Program-made: the position numbers and the translations under genes
NCBI RefSeq assembly: GCF_000017565.1
Contig: NC_009719.1
Coordinates: 2,959,001 to 3,023,000 of the forward strand
Length of the DNA: 64,000 bases
Reading direction: 5' to 3'
From: Parvibaculum lavamentivorans DS-1
GTDB taxonomy: Bacteria; Pseudomonadota; Alphaproteobacteria; Parvibaculales; Parvibaculaceae
The notes under the pieces: model-generated
Told to the model about the DNA's origin: nothing
What the model saw: only the letters and a program-made list of their open reading frames with translations
Database searches by the model: none
Part shown: one piece after another, positions 55,422-63,149 of the stretch
Layout of the letters: each line of letters starts with the position of its first letter
Numbering within the stretch: the stretch's first letter is position 1

Positions 55422-56327
55422 TTGAAAGTTTTTTCGGTCGGGTTTTCCGGTGTCGCGCTTGTGGCGGGCGCGCTGCTTCTTTCCGCATGTCAGGCAAAGG
55501 CGCCGCCACAGCCGCCTGTCGCGGCCGCTGCCGCGCCGGAGCGGGCGGCGCCCGCGCCGGAGACGCTGACGGCATCCATTCGCGGCGGGCGCGACAAGAT
55601 CGGCCTTGCGAGCTACGGCATATATGTGTCCGGGCTCGACGGAGAGATGATCCGCCAGTCGACGCGGCTTTACGATGTGCCCATTCCGATTGCGCCCGGG
55701 CCTCACTCGGTGCTGATCGGTTTCAGCATCACGGGCTATACGACGCTGCATACGCGGCTCGAGGCGAAGGACGGCGCGCATTACGTGGCGAAGTGGGAGC
55801 GCCTGCCGGCGGAGAGCGATCATCAGGGAATGCTTGTCGCGTGGATCGAGGATGAGGCGAGCGGCGAGATCGCGATGCCGAAGCGGCATCTTTGGGGCGC
55901 GGACATGGTTGTCGCCCCATATGAAGCGCCATCGCTGCCGGACAGTGCGGCGGCTTTCATCAAGGGATCGGAAGCGGAACTCGGCTTCGACGTGGCGACG
56001 GCGCATGTTTCGGCCATCGACGGGGCCTATACGGACAAGGACGTGCGGCGGGCCGGAACGCCGATCAAGGTAGCGCCGGGATTGCGGGCGCTGCTTCTCA
56101 CCTATCGGAGCGGCGATGTGGCGGAATTTCCGGTGCTGGTGAATTTGGAGGCGGGACATACCTACAAGGTCGGCTTCGTCGCGGATTCAGGCTCCATTCC
56201 GGGGGTGGCGAATGAGCGGCTTGCGATCTGGCTCGACGACGAGACGACGGGCATCCGCGTGGTGCCGGAGGAGCGCGTGCAGGTGAAGCGCGTGAAGGAG
56301 AGGGCGATCTTTTTCGATCCGAAGTGA
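55422..56327 (+). CDS. Lipoprotein with tandemly duplicated domain
   Basis: 301 aa from the TTG at 55422, which follows a GGGGGG ribosome site; upstream TTG/GTG codons are possible. The lipobox is LLSAC with Cys23; an Ala/Pro-rich linker follows. Two similar halves of about 100 residues are visible. VSGLDGE...IPIAPGPHSVLIGF...LEAKDGAHYVAKW...LVAWIEDEASGEIAMP corresponds to VSAIDGA...IKVAPGLRALLLTY...LEAGHTYKVGFV...LAIWLDDETTGIRVVP. No named family recognised. Likely an envelope protein. Confidence 0.72.
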   Translation: MKVFSVGFSGVALVAGALLLSACQAKAPPQPPVAAAAAPERAAPAPETLTASIRGGRDKIGLASYGIYVSGLDGEMIRQSTRLYDVPIPIAPGPHSVLIGFSITGYTTLHTRLEAKDGAHYVAKWERLPAESDHQGMLVAWIEDEASGEIAMPKRHLWGADMVVAPYEAPSLPDSAAAFIKGSEAELGFDVATAHVSAIDGAYTDKDVRRAGTPIKVAPGLRALLLTYRSGDVAEFPVLVNLEAGHTYKVGFVADSGSIPGVANERLAIWLDDETTGIRVVPEERVQVKRVKERAIFFDPK

Positions 56328-56343
56328 GGGGTGGTGATTACCG

Positions 56344-56384
56344 CTTCTGGATTGCTTCGTCGCTTCGCTCCTCACAATGACGGA
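56344..56384 (+). repeat. Dispersed repeat, type E copy 1
   Basis: Begins CTTCTGGATTGC and ends AATGACGG, with a GCTTCG-rich middle. The same ends recur at 57757-57793 around a different hairpin. No gene. Confidence 0.6.
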
Positions 56385-56410
56385 TATTTATTCTGTGTAG
56401 AAATAAACAG

Positions 56411-56437
56411 TGTCATCCCGGCGAAAGCCGGGACCCA
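56411..56437 (+). repeat. REP-like palindrome, type C copy 1
   Basis: Starts TGTCATCCCGGC, loop GAAA, then GCCGGGACCCA. The 27 bases are repeated exactly in inverted orientation at 56527-56553. Stem CCCGGC/GCCGGG. This is the REP type common in alphaproteobacterial intergenic DNA. Confidence 0.85.
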
Positions 56438-56526
56438 CTCGCGGTGCCGAGTTTGAGAGTTGCTGAAGGAAGTTTGTCTTTTTCGCGGTTGAGGCCGGGC
56501 GTAGCCGCGCTTGCTGAGGGAACCAA

Positions 56527-56553
56527 TGGGTCCCGGCTTTCGCCGGGATGACA
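56527..56553 (-). repeat. REP-like palindrome, type C copy 2
   Basis: Exact reverse complement of the copy at 56411-56437. The two form a head-to-head pair 89 bases apart, between the lipoprotein and ROK-kinase genes, both of which end here. Confidence 0.85.
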
Positions 56554-56587
56554 ATTTCTTTTTGGTAACTTCCGTGTATCCGTTTCT

Positions 56588-57487
56588 TCAGTCTGCCGGC
56601 CAGAGCCAGGCGGCGCCGCGGACGCCGCTGCTGTCGCCGTGGCGGTGGGGGCGCAGGTTTGTGGCGACCTTGTCGGAGAAGACGTAGGCGCCCCAGCGGG
56701 CGGGGATTTCTTCGTAGAGGGCGGCGATGTTGGACATGCCGCCGCCGAGGACCACGACTTCAGGGTCGAGGATGTTGACGATATGCGCCAGCGTGCGGGC
56801 GAGGCGGTCCGAATAGCGGCGGATGGCGAGGCGGGCGGGGCGGGCGCCTTCGAGCGCGGCGGCGGCGATTTCTTCCGGTGTCAGGGCGTCGGTATTTTCG
56901 GCCGCGTATTCGCGGGCGAAGGCGGGGCCGGACACCCATGTTTCGATGCAGCCCTTCTTGCCGCAATAACAATCCGTACCCGGATATTCATCGGGGAGCA
57001 TCCAGGGGAGCGGATTGTGGCCCCATTCGCCGGCGATAGCATTTGGCCCTGAGAGAAGCGCGCCGTTGATGACGATGCCGCCGCCGACGCCTGTGCCGAG
57101 GATGACGCCGAAAACGGAGCGCGCGCCGGCCCCCGCGCCATCCGAGGCTTCGGAGAGGGCGAAGCAGTCGGCGTCATTCGCGAGGCGGACGGGGCGGGCG
57201 AGGGCGGCTTCGAGATCGGAGCCGAAGGGATGGCCGATGAGCCAGGTGCTGTTGGCGTTTTTCACGAGGCCGGTGGCGGGGGATATTGCGCCGGGCATAC
57301 CGATGCCGATGGTGCCTGTCTTTCCCGTTTCGGATTCGAGGGCGGCGACGAGATCGCGGATGGCGGCGATAGTGGCGGCGTAGTCGCCGCGCGGGGCGGG
57401 GATGCGGCGGCGGGCAAGCTCATGGCCCGCGTGGTCGAGGGCGAGGGCTTCTATTTTTGTGCCGCCGAGGTCTATGCCGATGCGCAT
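56588..57487 (-). CDS. ROK-family sugar kinase (fructokinase/Mak-like)
   Basis: 299 aa. Phosphate loop IGIDLGGTKIEALALD (3-18), catalytic Asp in LANDADCFALSEA, and GVGGGIVINGALLSG. The zinc motif is GHNPLPW ... CYCGKKGCIETWVSG (His plus three Cys), the mark of ROK kinases. ATP-dependent phosphorylation of fructose/mannose or similar; ROK repressors are excluded because there is no DNA-binding domain. Its stop faces the inverted REP pair. Confidence 0.88.
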   Translation of the reverse strand: MRIGIDLGGTKIEALALDHAGHELARRRIPAPRGDYAATIAAIRDLVAALESETGKTGTIGIGMPGAISPATGLVKNANSTWLIGHPFGSDLEAALARPVRLANDADCFALSEASDGAGAGARSVFGVILGTGVGGGIVINGALLSGPNAIAGEWGHNPLPWMLPDEYPGTDCYCGKKGCIETWVSGPAFAREYAAENTDALTPEEIAAAALEGARPARLAIRRYSDRLARTLAHIVNILDPEVVVLGGGMSNIAALYEEIPARWGAYVFSDKVATNLRPHRHGDSSGVRGAAWLWPAD

Positions 57488-57621
57488 GGGGGGACTCTCT
57501 TTTTTGCGCGGAGGATAGCAGGTTTGAAGGGAGGGATGGCACGCAGAGGCACAGAGGCGAAGAGAGGGGAAATCAAAGACGCGGTGTCATTCCGGTTTTC
57601 GCGGGTGGATCGGGATTCTTT

Positions 57622-57682
57622 CGCGACCCCTCCCCAAACGGTCTTCGACCGTTTGACACTCCCGCAGGGGGAGGGTGGGAAG
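57622..57682 (-). repeat. Palindromic intergenic element, copy A3
   Basis: Same architecture as 3504-3560, inverted: an outer GGGGAGGG-type hairpin and an inner hairpin with arms AAACGGTC/GACCGTTT around TTC. The inner arms differ from the other copies but pair perfectly. Confidence 0.8.
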
Positions 57683-57756
57683 TTGGGATGACAGTTTTAT
57701 TTTTGGGTTTTGTTGTGCCTCAAGTGGAAGAGTCTTTTTCTGACGCCGCTTCGCGG

Positions 57757-57793
57757 CTTCTGGATTGCCGGGTCAAGCCCGGCAATGACGGGA
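57757..57793 (+). repeat. Dispersed repeat, type E copy 2
   Basis: CTTCTGGATTGC...AATGACGGG, with a perfect 9-bp stem ATTGCCGGG/CCCGGCAAT around TCAAG at 57764-57786. Shares its ends with 56344-56384. Confidence 0.65.
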
Positions 57794-57837
57794 TGGGGGA
57801 GAGGGGAAACGAGAATTCGAGAACGCGGACAAGCCCA

Positions 57838-57864
57838 TGGGCCCCGGCTTTCGCCGGGGTGACA
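57838..57864 (-). repeat. REP-like palindrome, type C copy 3
   Basis: Differs from the 56527 copy at two positions only (T to C at 5 and A to G at 22). They are opposite each other in the stem, so the pairing is kept (T-A becomes C-G). Confidence 0.8.
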
Positions 57865-57896
57865 CTTTTATTTTGGGTTTGCTCAGAAGCTATTCG

Positions 57897-58655
57897 TCAG
57901 AAACCTTCTTCCGTCAGCTTTTGCTCGATGAATGCCCGCGCGTCCGGCCAGTGGCCGGTGTGGAAGTGGCTGTCCTTGGCGGGGCCGAGGAGTTTGGCGA
58001 GGCGGGGGTCGGCGATGAAGTGGATGAGGTGGGTGGGGGCGTGGGCCTTGGCGACAGAGGCGAGATTATGCGGGATGTCGTCGAGGAAGAGGACGGGGGC
58101 CTCGACGCGCTCGGCCATGCGGCGGACGGCGCCGCCTTTGAGGCCCTTGTTGGCGATGACCGGATAGTCGATGCCTTGCGCGGCGAGGCTGGCGGCGCGG
58201 GCGGCGCGGGATTCCAGCGGCACGTTGGTCAAGACGACGATCTGCGCGCGCTCCGACAGGGCGGCGAGCGCCTCGGCGGCGCCGGGCACGATGTCGAGGG
58301 CGTGGGTGCTGGCCTCGAAGAAGGCTTCGAGGAGGGCCGGCATGGCGGCAGCGTCATAGGGCTCGTTGGTGCCGACATGGCGGATATTGCCGGTGAGGGC
58401 GAAGCTTTTGAGGTCGAGCCAGAGTTTTTGCGTTTCGAGGTAACGCTCCAGGCCGACGACGAACTGGATCAGCACCTCATCCGCATCCGAGACGATGAGC
58501 GGGCGGCCGCGCACGAGATCGAGCGCGTCGATCTGGGGGATGACGGTTTCGTCGATGGCGAGCGGGTCGCGCATCGCGGATGCGGTGGTGCGCATGTCCG
58601 GGCGGGGGCCGGGGATTTCGCTGGCGGTGGCGCCGGGATCGTCTGTCGTGCTCAT
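57897..58655 (-). CDS. HAD-like hydrolase
   Basis: 252 aa. A HAD core is visible, but motif I reads LIVSDADEVLIQFV (Asp-x-Asp kept, usual DGT replaced by DEV), a variant seen in some nucleotidase-like HADs. VVLTNVPLE (motif II Thr), lysine in VIANKGLKGG, and LFLDDIPHNLASV (motif IV acids) follow. Function unknown. ATG 58655 overlaps the DUF3572 stop (ATGA), with GGAGGT upstream. Confidence 0.8.
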   Translation of the reverse strand: MSTTDDPGATASEIPGPRPDMRTTASAMRDPLAIDETVIPQIDALDLVRGRPLIVSDADEVLIQFVVGLERYLETQKLWLDLKSFALTGNIRHVGTNEPYDAAAMPALLEAFFEASTHALDIVPGAAEALAALSERAQIVVLTNVPLESRAARAASLAAQGIDYPVIANKGLKGGAVRRMAERVEAPVLFLDDIPHNLASVAKAHAPTHLIHFIADPRLAKLLGPAKDSHFHTGHWPDARAFIEQKLTEEGF

Positions 58656-58930
58656 GCCCAATGGACCTCCTCGCCGCCGGGAAGGGCGCGGCGGGCGGCG
58701 GCGGGCCATTGCGGCTTCACCTCCTCGGCCTCGCAAAAGGCGAGAAGGCGCGCTTCGTCCGCCAGCATGTAATCGAGGACGCCGCCGAGAAAATCGGCAT
58801 CGCCGGCGCGGGCGCGCAATTCATCCGGCGCGAGGCCGCTCAGGGCGAGGAAATCGCCGAGCAGGTCTTCGTCGGCCGCGATATGCCCGAGGGCGCGGAT
58901 GGCCAGAAGCTCGGCCTGGTCTCTTTCCAT
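58652..58930 (-). CDS. DUF3572 family protein
   Basis: 92 aa, helical alphaproteobacterial family of unknown function: ERDQAELLAIRALGHIAADEDLLGDFLALSGLAPDELRARAGDADFLGGVLDYMLADEARLLAFCE. The internal ATG at 58930 gives family length. It is translationally coupled to the HAD gene and divergent from divK, its usual neighbour in related genomes. Confidence 0.85.
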   Translation of the reverse strand: MERDQAELLAIRALGHIAADEDLLGDFLALSGLAPDELRARAGDADFLGGVLDYMLADEARLLAFCEAEEVKPQWPAAARRALPGGEEVHWA

Positions 58931-59184
58931 GGGAGATTTTCCGTCATTTTCCCGCAACGCGACACACATGGAGCGCGAAACGGGGCCGGGGGACACAGAA
59001 ACTTAATCATAGGCGGAGTTTAATGAAAAACCGAAGGAAAGCGGGAGGTCCGCGATCCGGGGTTAAAGACTTAGTTAACGATATTCGGGTCAGATGACCC
59101 ATCAGAGAGATATGAGAGTCGGCCCCAGAAACCGGGGTTTCGCGGTTTCGAGTACGGGCTAGCCCGCAGTGGAGTTCTGGAGCT

Positions 59185-59559
59185 ATGGACGCAATGTCTA
59201 AGAAGGTCCTGATCGTCGAAGACAATGAGCTTAACATGAAGCTCTTTCACGATCTTTTGGACGCGCATGGATACGAAACGCTGCAGACGCGGGACGGCAT
59301 CGAGGCGCTCGAGATCGCGCGGACGAACCGGCCCGACCTCATCCTCATGGACATCCAACTGCCGGAAGTTTCCGGGCTCGAAGTCACGAAGTGGATCAAG
59401 GAAGACGACAGCCTGCGCTCTATCCCGGTTGTCGCCGTGACCGCGTTCGCCATGAAGGGCGACGAGGAGAAGATCCGCGAAGGTGGCTGCGAGGCCTACA
59501 TTTCCAAGCCGATCTCCGTGACACAGTTCCTGGAAACGGTTCAGCGCTTCCTGCGCTGA
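59185..59559 (+). CDS. divK: Single-domain response regulator DivK
   Basis: Cell-cycle receiver that, when phosphorylated, blocks CckA signalling to CtrA. 124 aa from ATG 59185, or 121 aa from ATG 59194, which matches Caulobacter DivK ([20 protein letters not shown]); both have a GGAG about 10 bases upstream. Phospho-acceptor Asp53 (numbered from 59194) in [10 protein letters not shown]; Thr in [11 protein letters not shown] and Lys in AYISKPISV. pleD follows after 43 bases. Confidence 0.96.
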   Translation: MDAMSKKVLIVEDNELNMKLFHDLLDAHGYETLQTRDGIEALEIARTNRPDLILMDIQLPEVSGLEVTKWIKEDDSLRSIPVVAVTAFAMKGDEEKIREGGCEAYISKPISVTQFLETVQRFLR

Positions 59560-59602
59560 TACCGGCACGGACCGCTCTCTCTTCGACAAGGAAAGAGAAC
59601 CT

Positions 59603-60976
59603 GTGACTGCGCGCGTACTTATCGTCGACGACGTTCCGGCCAATCTGAAGCTGCTCGACGCGAAACTCACCGCCGAGTATTTCGACGTGTTCAAGGCCGC
59701 GTCGGGGCCGGAGGCGCTGGAGGCGGCGAAGGAACAGCAGCCGGACATCATTCTTCTCGATGTGATGATGCCGGGCATGGACGGGTTCGAGGTCTGTCGC
59801 CGGCTGAAGGCGATGCCGGAGACGGAACATATTCCCGTCGTGATGGTGACGGCGCTCGACCAGCCGAAAGACCGGGTGCAGGGGCTGGAAGCCGGCGCCG
59901 ACGATTTTCTTACAAAGCCGCTCAACGATCTGGCGCTGTTCGCGCGCGTCCGCAGCCTTGTCCGCCTGAAAATGGTGACAGACGAGCTGCGCATGCGCGA
60001 GGCGACGGGGCAGCGCATCGGCGCGCTGGGCGCGGGGACGACTGGCGATTTCCTGATGACGGAGCCGGGGCGCATTCTTGCGATCGACGACCGGCCGACA
60101 TCGCTGAAGCGCATTACCGAGACGCTGGCGAGCGAACACAATGTGACGGTTGCCGAGACGCAGGAAGAGCTGCTGCAGCTCGCCAATAGCGGCAATTTCG
60201 ATCTTCATATCGTGAGCCTGACGCTGCAGGAATTCGACGGGCTGCGGCTCTGCTCGCAGCTGCGCTCGCTGGAAGCGACGCGGCAGACGCCCATTCTCGC
60301 GATCGTGGAAGAGGGCGATACGGGGCGCCTGGTGCGCGCGCTCGACATGGGTGTGAACGATTATCTGGTGCGGCCGGTGGAGCGCAACGAACTCGTCGCG
60401 CGGGCGCGCAGCCAGCTTCGCCGCAAACGCTATCAGGATTATCTGCGCGACAAGTTCCAGCAGGGGCTCGAACTCGCGATCACCGACGGGCTGACCGGGC
60501 TCTATAACCGGCGCTACATGGAAGGCCATCTCGCGACGCTGGTCGACGATGCGGCGAATACCGGCAAGCCCGTGGCGCTGCTGATTTTCGACATCGATTA
60601 CTTCAAGGCCGTGAACGATACGCATGGCCACCAGGCGGGCGACGAGGTGCTGAAGGAATTCGCGGACCGCATTTCGGCCAATGTGCGCGGCATCGACCTT
60701 GCCTGCCGGCTGGGCGGCGAGGAATTCGTCGTGGTGATGCCGGATACGGACCTCACTTATGCGATGACGGTGGCCGAACGCCTGCGTCAGGGCGTGGCGC
60801 TCCGGCCGTTCAAGCTCGACGAGACGGGGCGGACGCTCGATGTGACGGTGAGCATCGGTATCGCGGTGACGGAAGGGCCGAACGACACGGCGGCGAAGCT
60901 GCTCGGCCGCGCCGACCAGGGGCTCTATCGCGCCAAACGCGACGGGCGAAACCGCGTGGTCGCCGAGGCGGCCTGA
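59603..60976 (+). CDS. pleD: Response regulator diguanylate cyclase PleD
   Basis: 457 aa, REC-REC-GGDEF. First receiver has Asp53 in IILLDVMMPGMDG; the second (about 155-270) lacks the acceptor, reading IVSLTLQEFDG, as in PleD. Cyclase domain (about 290-457) has active site RLGGEEF (371-375) and I-site Arg362-x-x-Asp365. Phosphorylation by PleC/DivJ dimerises it and raises c-di-GMP at the stalked pole. GTG start after AAGGAAAGAGAACC. Confidence 0.96.
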   Translation: MTARVLIVDDVPANLKLLDAKLTAEYFDVFKAASGPEALEAAKEQQPDIILLDVMMPGMDGFEVCRRLKAMPETEHIPVVMVTALDQPKDRVQGLEAGADDFLTKPLNDLALFARVRSLVRLKMVTDELRMREATGQRIGALGAGTTGDFLMTEPGRILAIDDRPTSLKRITETLASEHNVTVAETQEELLQLANSGNFDLHIVSLTLQEFDGLRLCSQLRSLEATRQTPILAIVEEGDTGRLVRALDMGVNDYLVRPVERNELVARARSQLRRKRYQDYLRDKFQQGLELAITDGLTGLYNRRYMEGHLATLVDDAANTGKPVALLIFDIDYFKAVNDTHGHQAGDEVLKEFADRISANVRGIDLACRLGGEEFVVVMPDTDLTYAMTVAERLRQGVALRPFKLDETGRTLDVTVSIGIAVTEGPNDTAAKLLGRADQGLYRAKRDGRNRVVAEAA

Positions 60977-61051
60977 GGCCGTACCAATAATCCGGCGCTA
61001 AAACCAAAGTTTCAGGAAAGTTCTCGCGCTGGTTTTTGGGAGCGATGTGTG

Positions 61052-61079
61052 CGTTAACCTTGTTTATTCATGGTTAACG
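61052..61079. promoter_or_regulatory. CGTTAACC inverted repeat (CtrA-half-site-like)
   Basis: CGTTAACC and GGTTAACG flank a 12-nt spacer exactly. On the minus strand it contains TTAACCAT (61077-61070), a motif proposed for CtrA binding in alphaproteobacteria. It lies 76 bases after pleD. The link to CtrA is inference. Confidence 0.3.
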
Positions 61080-61369
61080 AAGTTGAACGCGGCGGCGGGC
61101 ACGTATTGGCTTTGCTATTCCTTTATTGGGACAGCAACACGTGCTATATTTAATGGGTTACTTTGTTTCGTTGCCATTGGGCCGTTCCGCTTCTTGCTGG
61201 GGGGCAAGTTGGAACCGGTATTCGGGCAACGAAGCGTGTCCTCGTGGGGCGCTCAGGTCCGCCGCATCTCCTGAGTCCGCGGGGCACGGCCGGCCGGGTC
61301 CGTGGTTGTGGAGTGGCCTCCTCTGATAAGCCGCGATTCCCTGGCCGGCCACTATTCGAGGGCGAACGC

Positions 61370-61406
61370 AAAAGAGCCGGTCTCCATTCAGGGGACCGGC
61401 TCTTTT
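61370..61406. terminator. Bidirectional terminator between pleD and rpmG
   Basis: Perfect 13-bp stem AAAAGAGCCGGTC/GACCGGCTCTTTT with an 11-nt loop. Poly-A and poly-T on opposite sides let it end transcripts from either direction. It is 38 bases past the rpmG stop. Confidence 0.9.
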
Positions 61407-61444
61407 CGTATCCAGGGCCGCATGTGCGACGGGACCGAAGATCC

Positions 61445-61612
61445 TTATTTGATCTTGGTTTCCTTGAACTCGACATGCTTGCGCGCGATGGGATCGTATT
61501 TCTTGATGACCATCTTTTCGGTCATGGTGCGGCTGTTCTTCTTCGTGACGTAGAAGTAGCCCGTGTCGGCGGTGCTCTCGAGCTTGATCTTGATGGAGGC
61601 TGGCTTCGCCAT
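61445..61612 (-). CDS. rpmG: 50S ribosomal protein L33
   Basis: 55 aa. Reads [20 protein letters not shown], then [20 protein letters not shown] and a [11 protein letters not shown] end. This is the cysteine-free (zinc-independent) L33 form typical of alphaproteobacteria. AAGGATTTCGCGCT precedes the ATG at 61612. It sits in the conserved divK-pleD-rpmG order and is followed by the strong terminator. Confidence 0.97.
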   Translation of the reverse strand: MAKPASIKIKLESTADTGYFYVTKKNSRTMTEKMVIKKYDPIARKHVEFKETKIK

Positions 61613-61704
61613 AGCGCGAAATCCTTGAGGTTAGGCAAGCACTTGGCAGGGCTCGCGAAATTCGGTTCGCGCGGGATGCCCGAGCGATTTGGCGCGGAGA
61701 GTAC

Positions 61705-62864
61705 TCACGGGGACGGGTAAGTCAAGCCCGGCCGGGGCGCATAATAGCGCTGCAACAGGACCACCATGGCTGCCACCCCCAGGAGCGACATGAGGATACC
61801 TACCCAGATGGGGAGGCCCATGTGGGCGCAGAGCGCGGCGGTGAGAAGGCCGCTCGCGCCGCCGATGTCCCAGCCACCCTCGGTGGCGACGTGGAAGCGG
61901 AGCGGGCAGGGCGCGCGCTTCGCCTGCGTATAGACGGCCGTCATCAGCGTCGGGACATAGAGGCAGGCGCCGAGCGCGCCGAGCGCATTCGCCAGCACGG
62001 CGACCATGGCGTCGCCGGTGGCGACAGCGCGCAGGACGATGATGAGGGCGAAGGTGCCGAAGGCGTAGATGACGGCGTGACGGCCGTAGCCGGCGTCAAT
62101 GTGGCGGCCGAGCGTCAGACTGCCGATGCCGCCGATAATGGCGGCGAGCGCGAGCGCGCCTCCATAGGCAAGGAAGTCTTCGTTCAGCGAGGTGAAGAGC
62201 GCGATCTGCCAGACGAAGACGTAACCGCCATGATCCAGCCGTCGGCGACGAAGAGCAGCATGCCGGGGATCGATGCCCTGAAGGCACCGGAGACGGCGGA
62301 CGCGACGCGAACTTCCGGCGTGCGCAGGAGCGGCAGGGCGGAGGCGATACAGAAGATCGTGGCGAGGCTGAAAGCGGCGCGGGGGCCCCAGGTGACGAGG
62401 AGGAGGCCGGTCATGAGCGGGCTCACGACGCCGACAAGGGCGGTGACCGCCTCGCGGACACCGATCTGGTGGCCGCGACGCTCGTCGTCGCCAAGGGTGG
62501 CGAAGTAGGCGTGGTAGGTCGACCAGTAGACCGTGTCGCCGACGGAGGAGACGACGATGAGCGCCACGAGCATGTAACCGACGCCATCGACCTCGGCGAG
62601 GAGGGGAAACTGGAAGGCGGTCAGCAGCGTGCCCACGATGACCATGGTGCGCATGCCCCAGCGCATAGTGAGGGGGACGATCAGTGGACGGATGAGAAAG
62701 CGCCCGAGCAGGATGAGCGCGAAGGAGGAGAGCGCCGTCGGAGCGGGGACGCCCGCCTTCAACAGATAGGTGACGAAGAAAGCACTGCCGCCGGTGGCGG
62801 CGACGGCGTGAATCCAGTAGTGAAGATTGAGAAGGTTGACGGTGCGATTGCGGAAATACGCCAT
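61705..62864 (-). pseudogene. MFS transporter with a frameshift
   Basis: A major-facilitator protein of about 386 residues split into two frames. The first half begins MAYFRNRTVNLLNLHYWIHAVAATGG at 62864 and runs in one frame to about 62225, at a MAVTSS-type dead end. The second half resumes in another frame as YVFVWQIALFTSLNEDFLAYGG and ends at 61705. Adding one C near 62225 (a G on the coding strand) joins them into exactly 387 codons. Either a true frameshift mutation or a sequencing error. Substrate unknown. Confidence 0.85.
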
Positions 62865-63149
62865 CGGGTGAGCCCCCGCGAAGGATGGATCGGAAGAATC
62901 GACTGTCCCGCGGCTCATCCCGTTCGGGACGGCACGCTTTCCTGACAAGGCCGGACGGGCCTCAATTCAGTCGATAAATCCGGGCATCACGCGAAATCCT
63001 CCGCTGGAGACGGTGAAATCTAGCCGGTTCCCGATTGGTGTTCAATCACGCTTGCGGGTCTCTGGTCGTATCGGCTGGGGGAGGTCCGCTTAGCGCCAAG
63101 CGGACAATGGCGATCAGCTCATACGCCGATCAGTGTTGAGCCCTCAGCT

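Larger units (their letters stand above)
57488..57896. other. Repeat-rich intergenic region
   Basis: About 400 bases without a supported gene between two minus-strand genes. It holds element A copy 3 (57622-57682), a type E repeat (57757-57793) and a type C palindrome (57838-57864). Frames here run through the repeats and have no gene-like content. Confidence 0.7.
60977..61444. other. Intergenic region with candidate structured RNA
   Basis: No supported protein gene in about 470 bases. It holds a CGTTAACC/GGTTAACG inverted repeat (61052-61079), a CTCAGG/CCTGAG hairpin (61252-61257 with 61270-61275), a long-range stem GGCCGGCCGGG (61288-61298) with CCCTGGCCGGCC (61339-61350), and the terminator at 61370-61406. 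This could be a small RNA ending at that terminator. No named RNA family recognised. Confidence 0.3.

Noticed and set aside
61080-61406. 6S RNA, tmRNA or SRP RNA
   Set aside because: None of their signature sequences could be found; only a generic structured-RNA candidate is reported.
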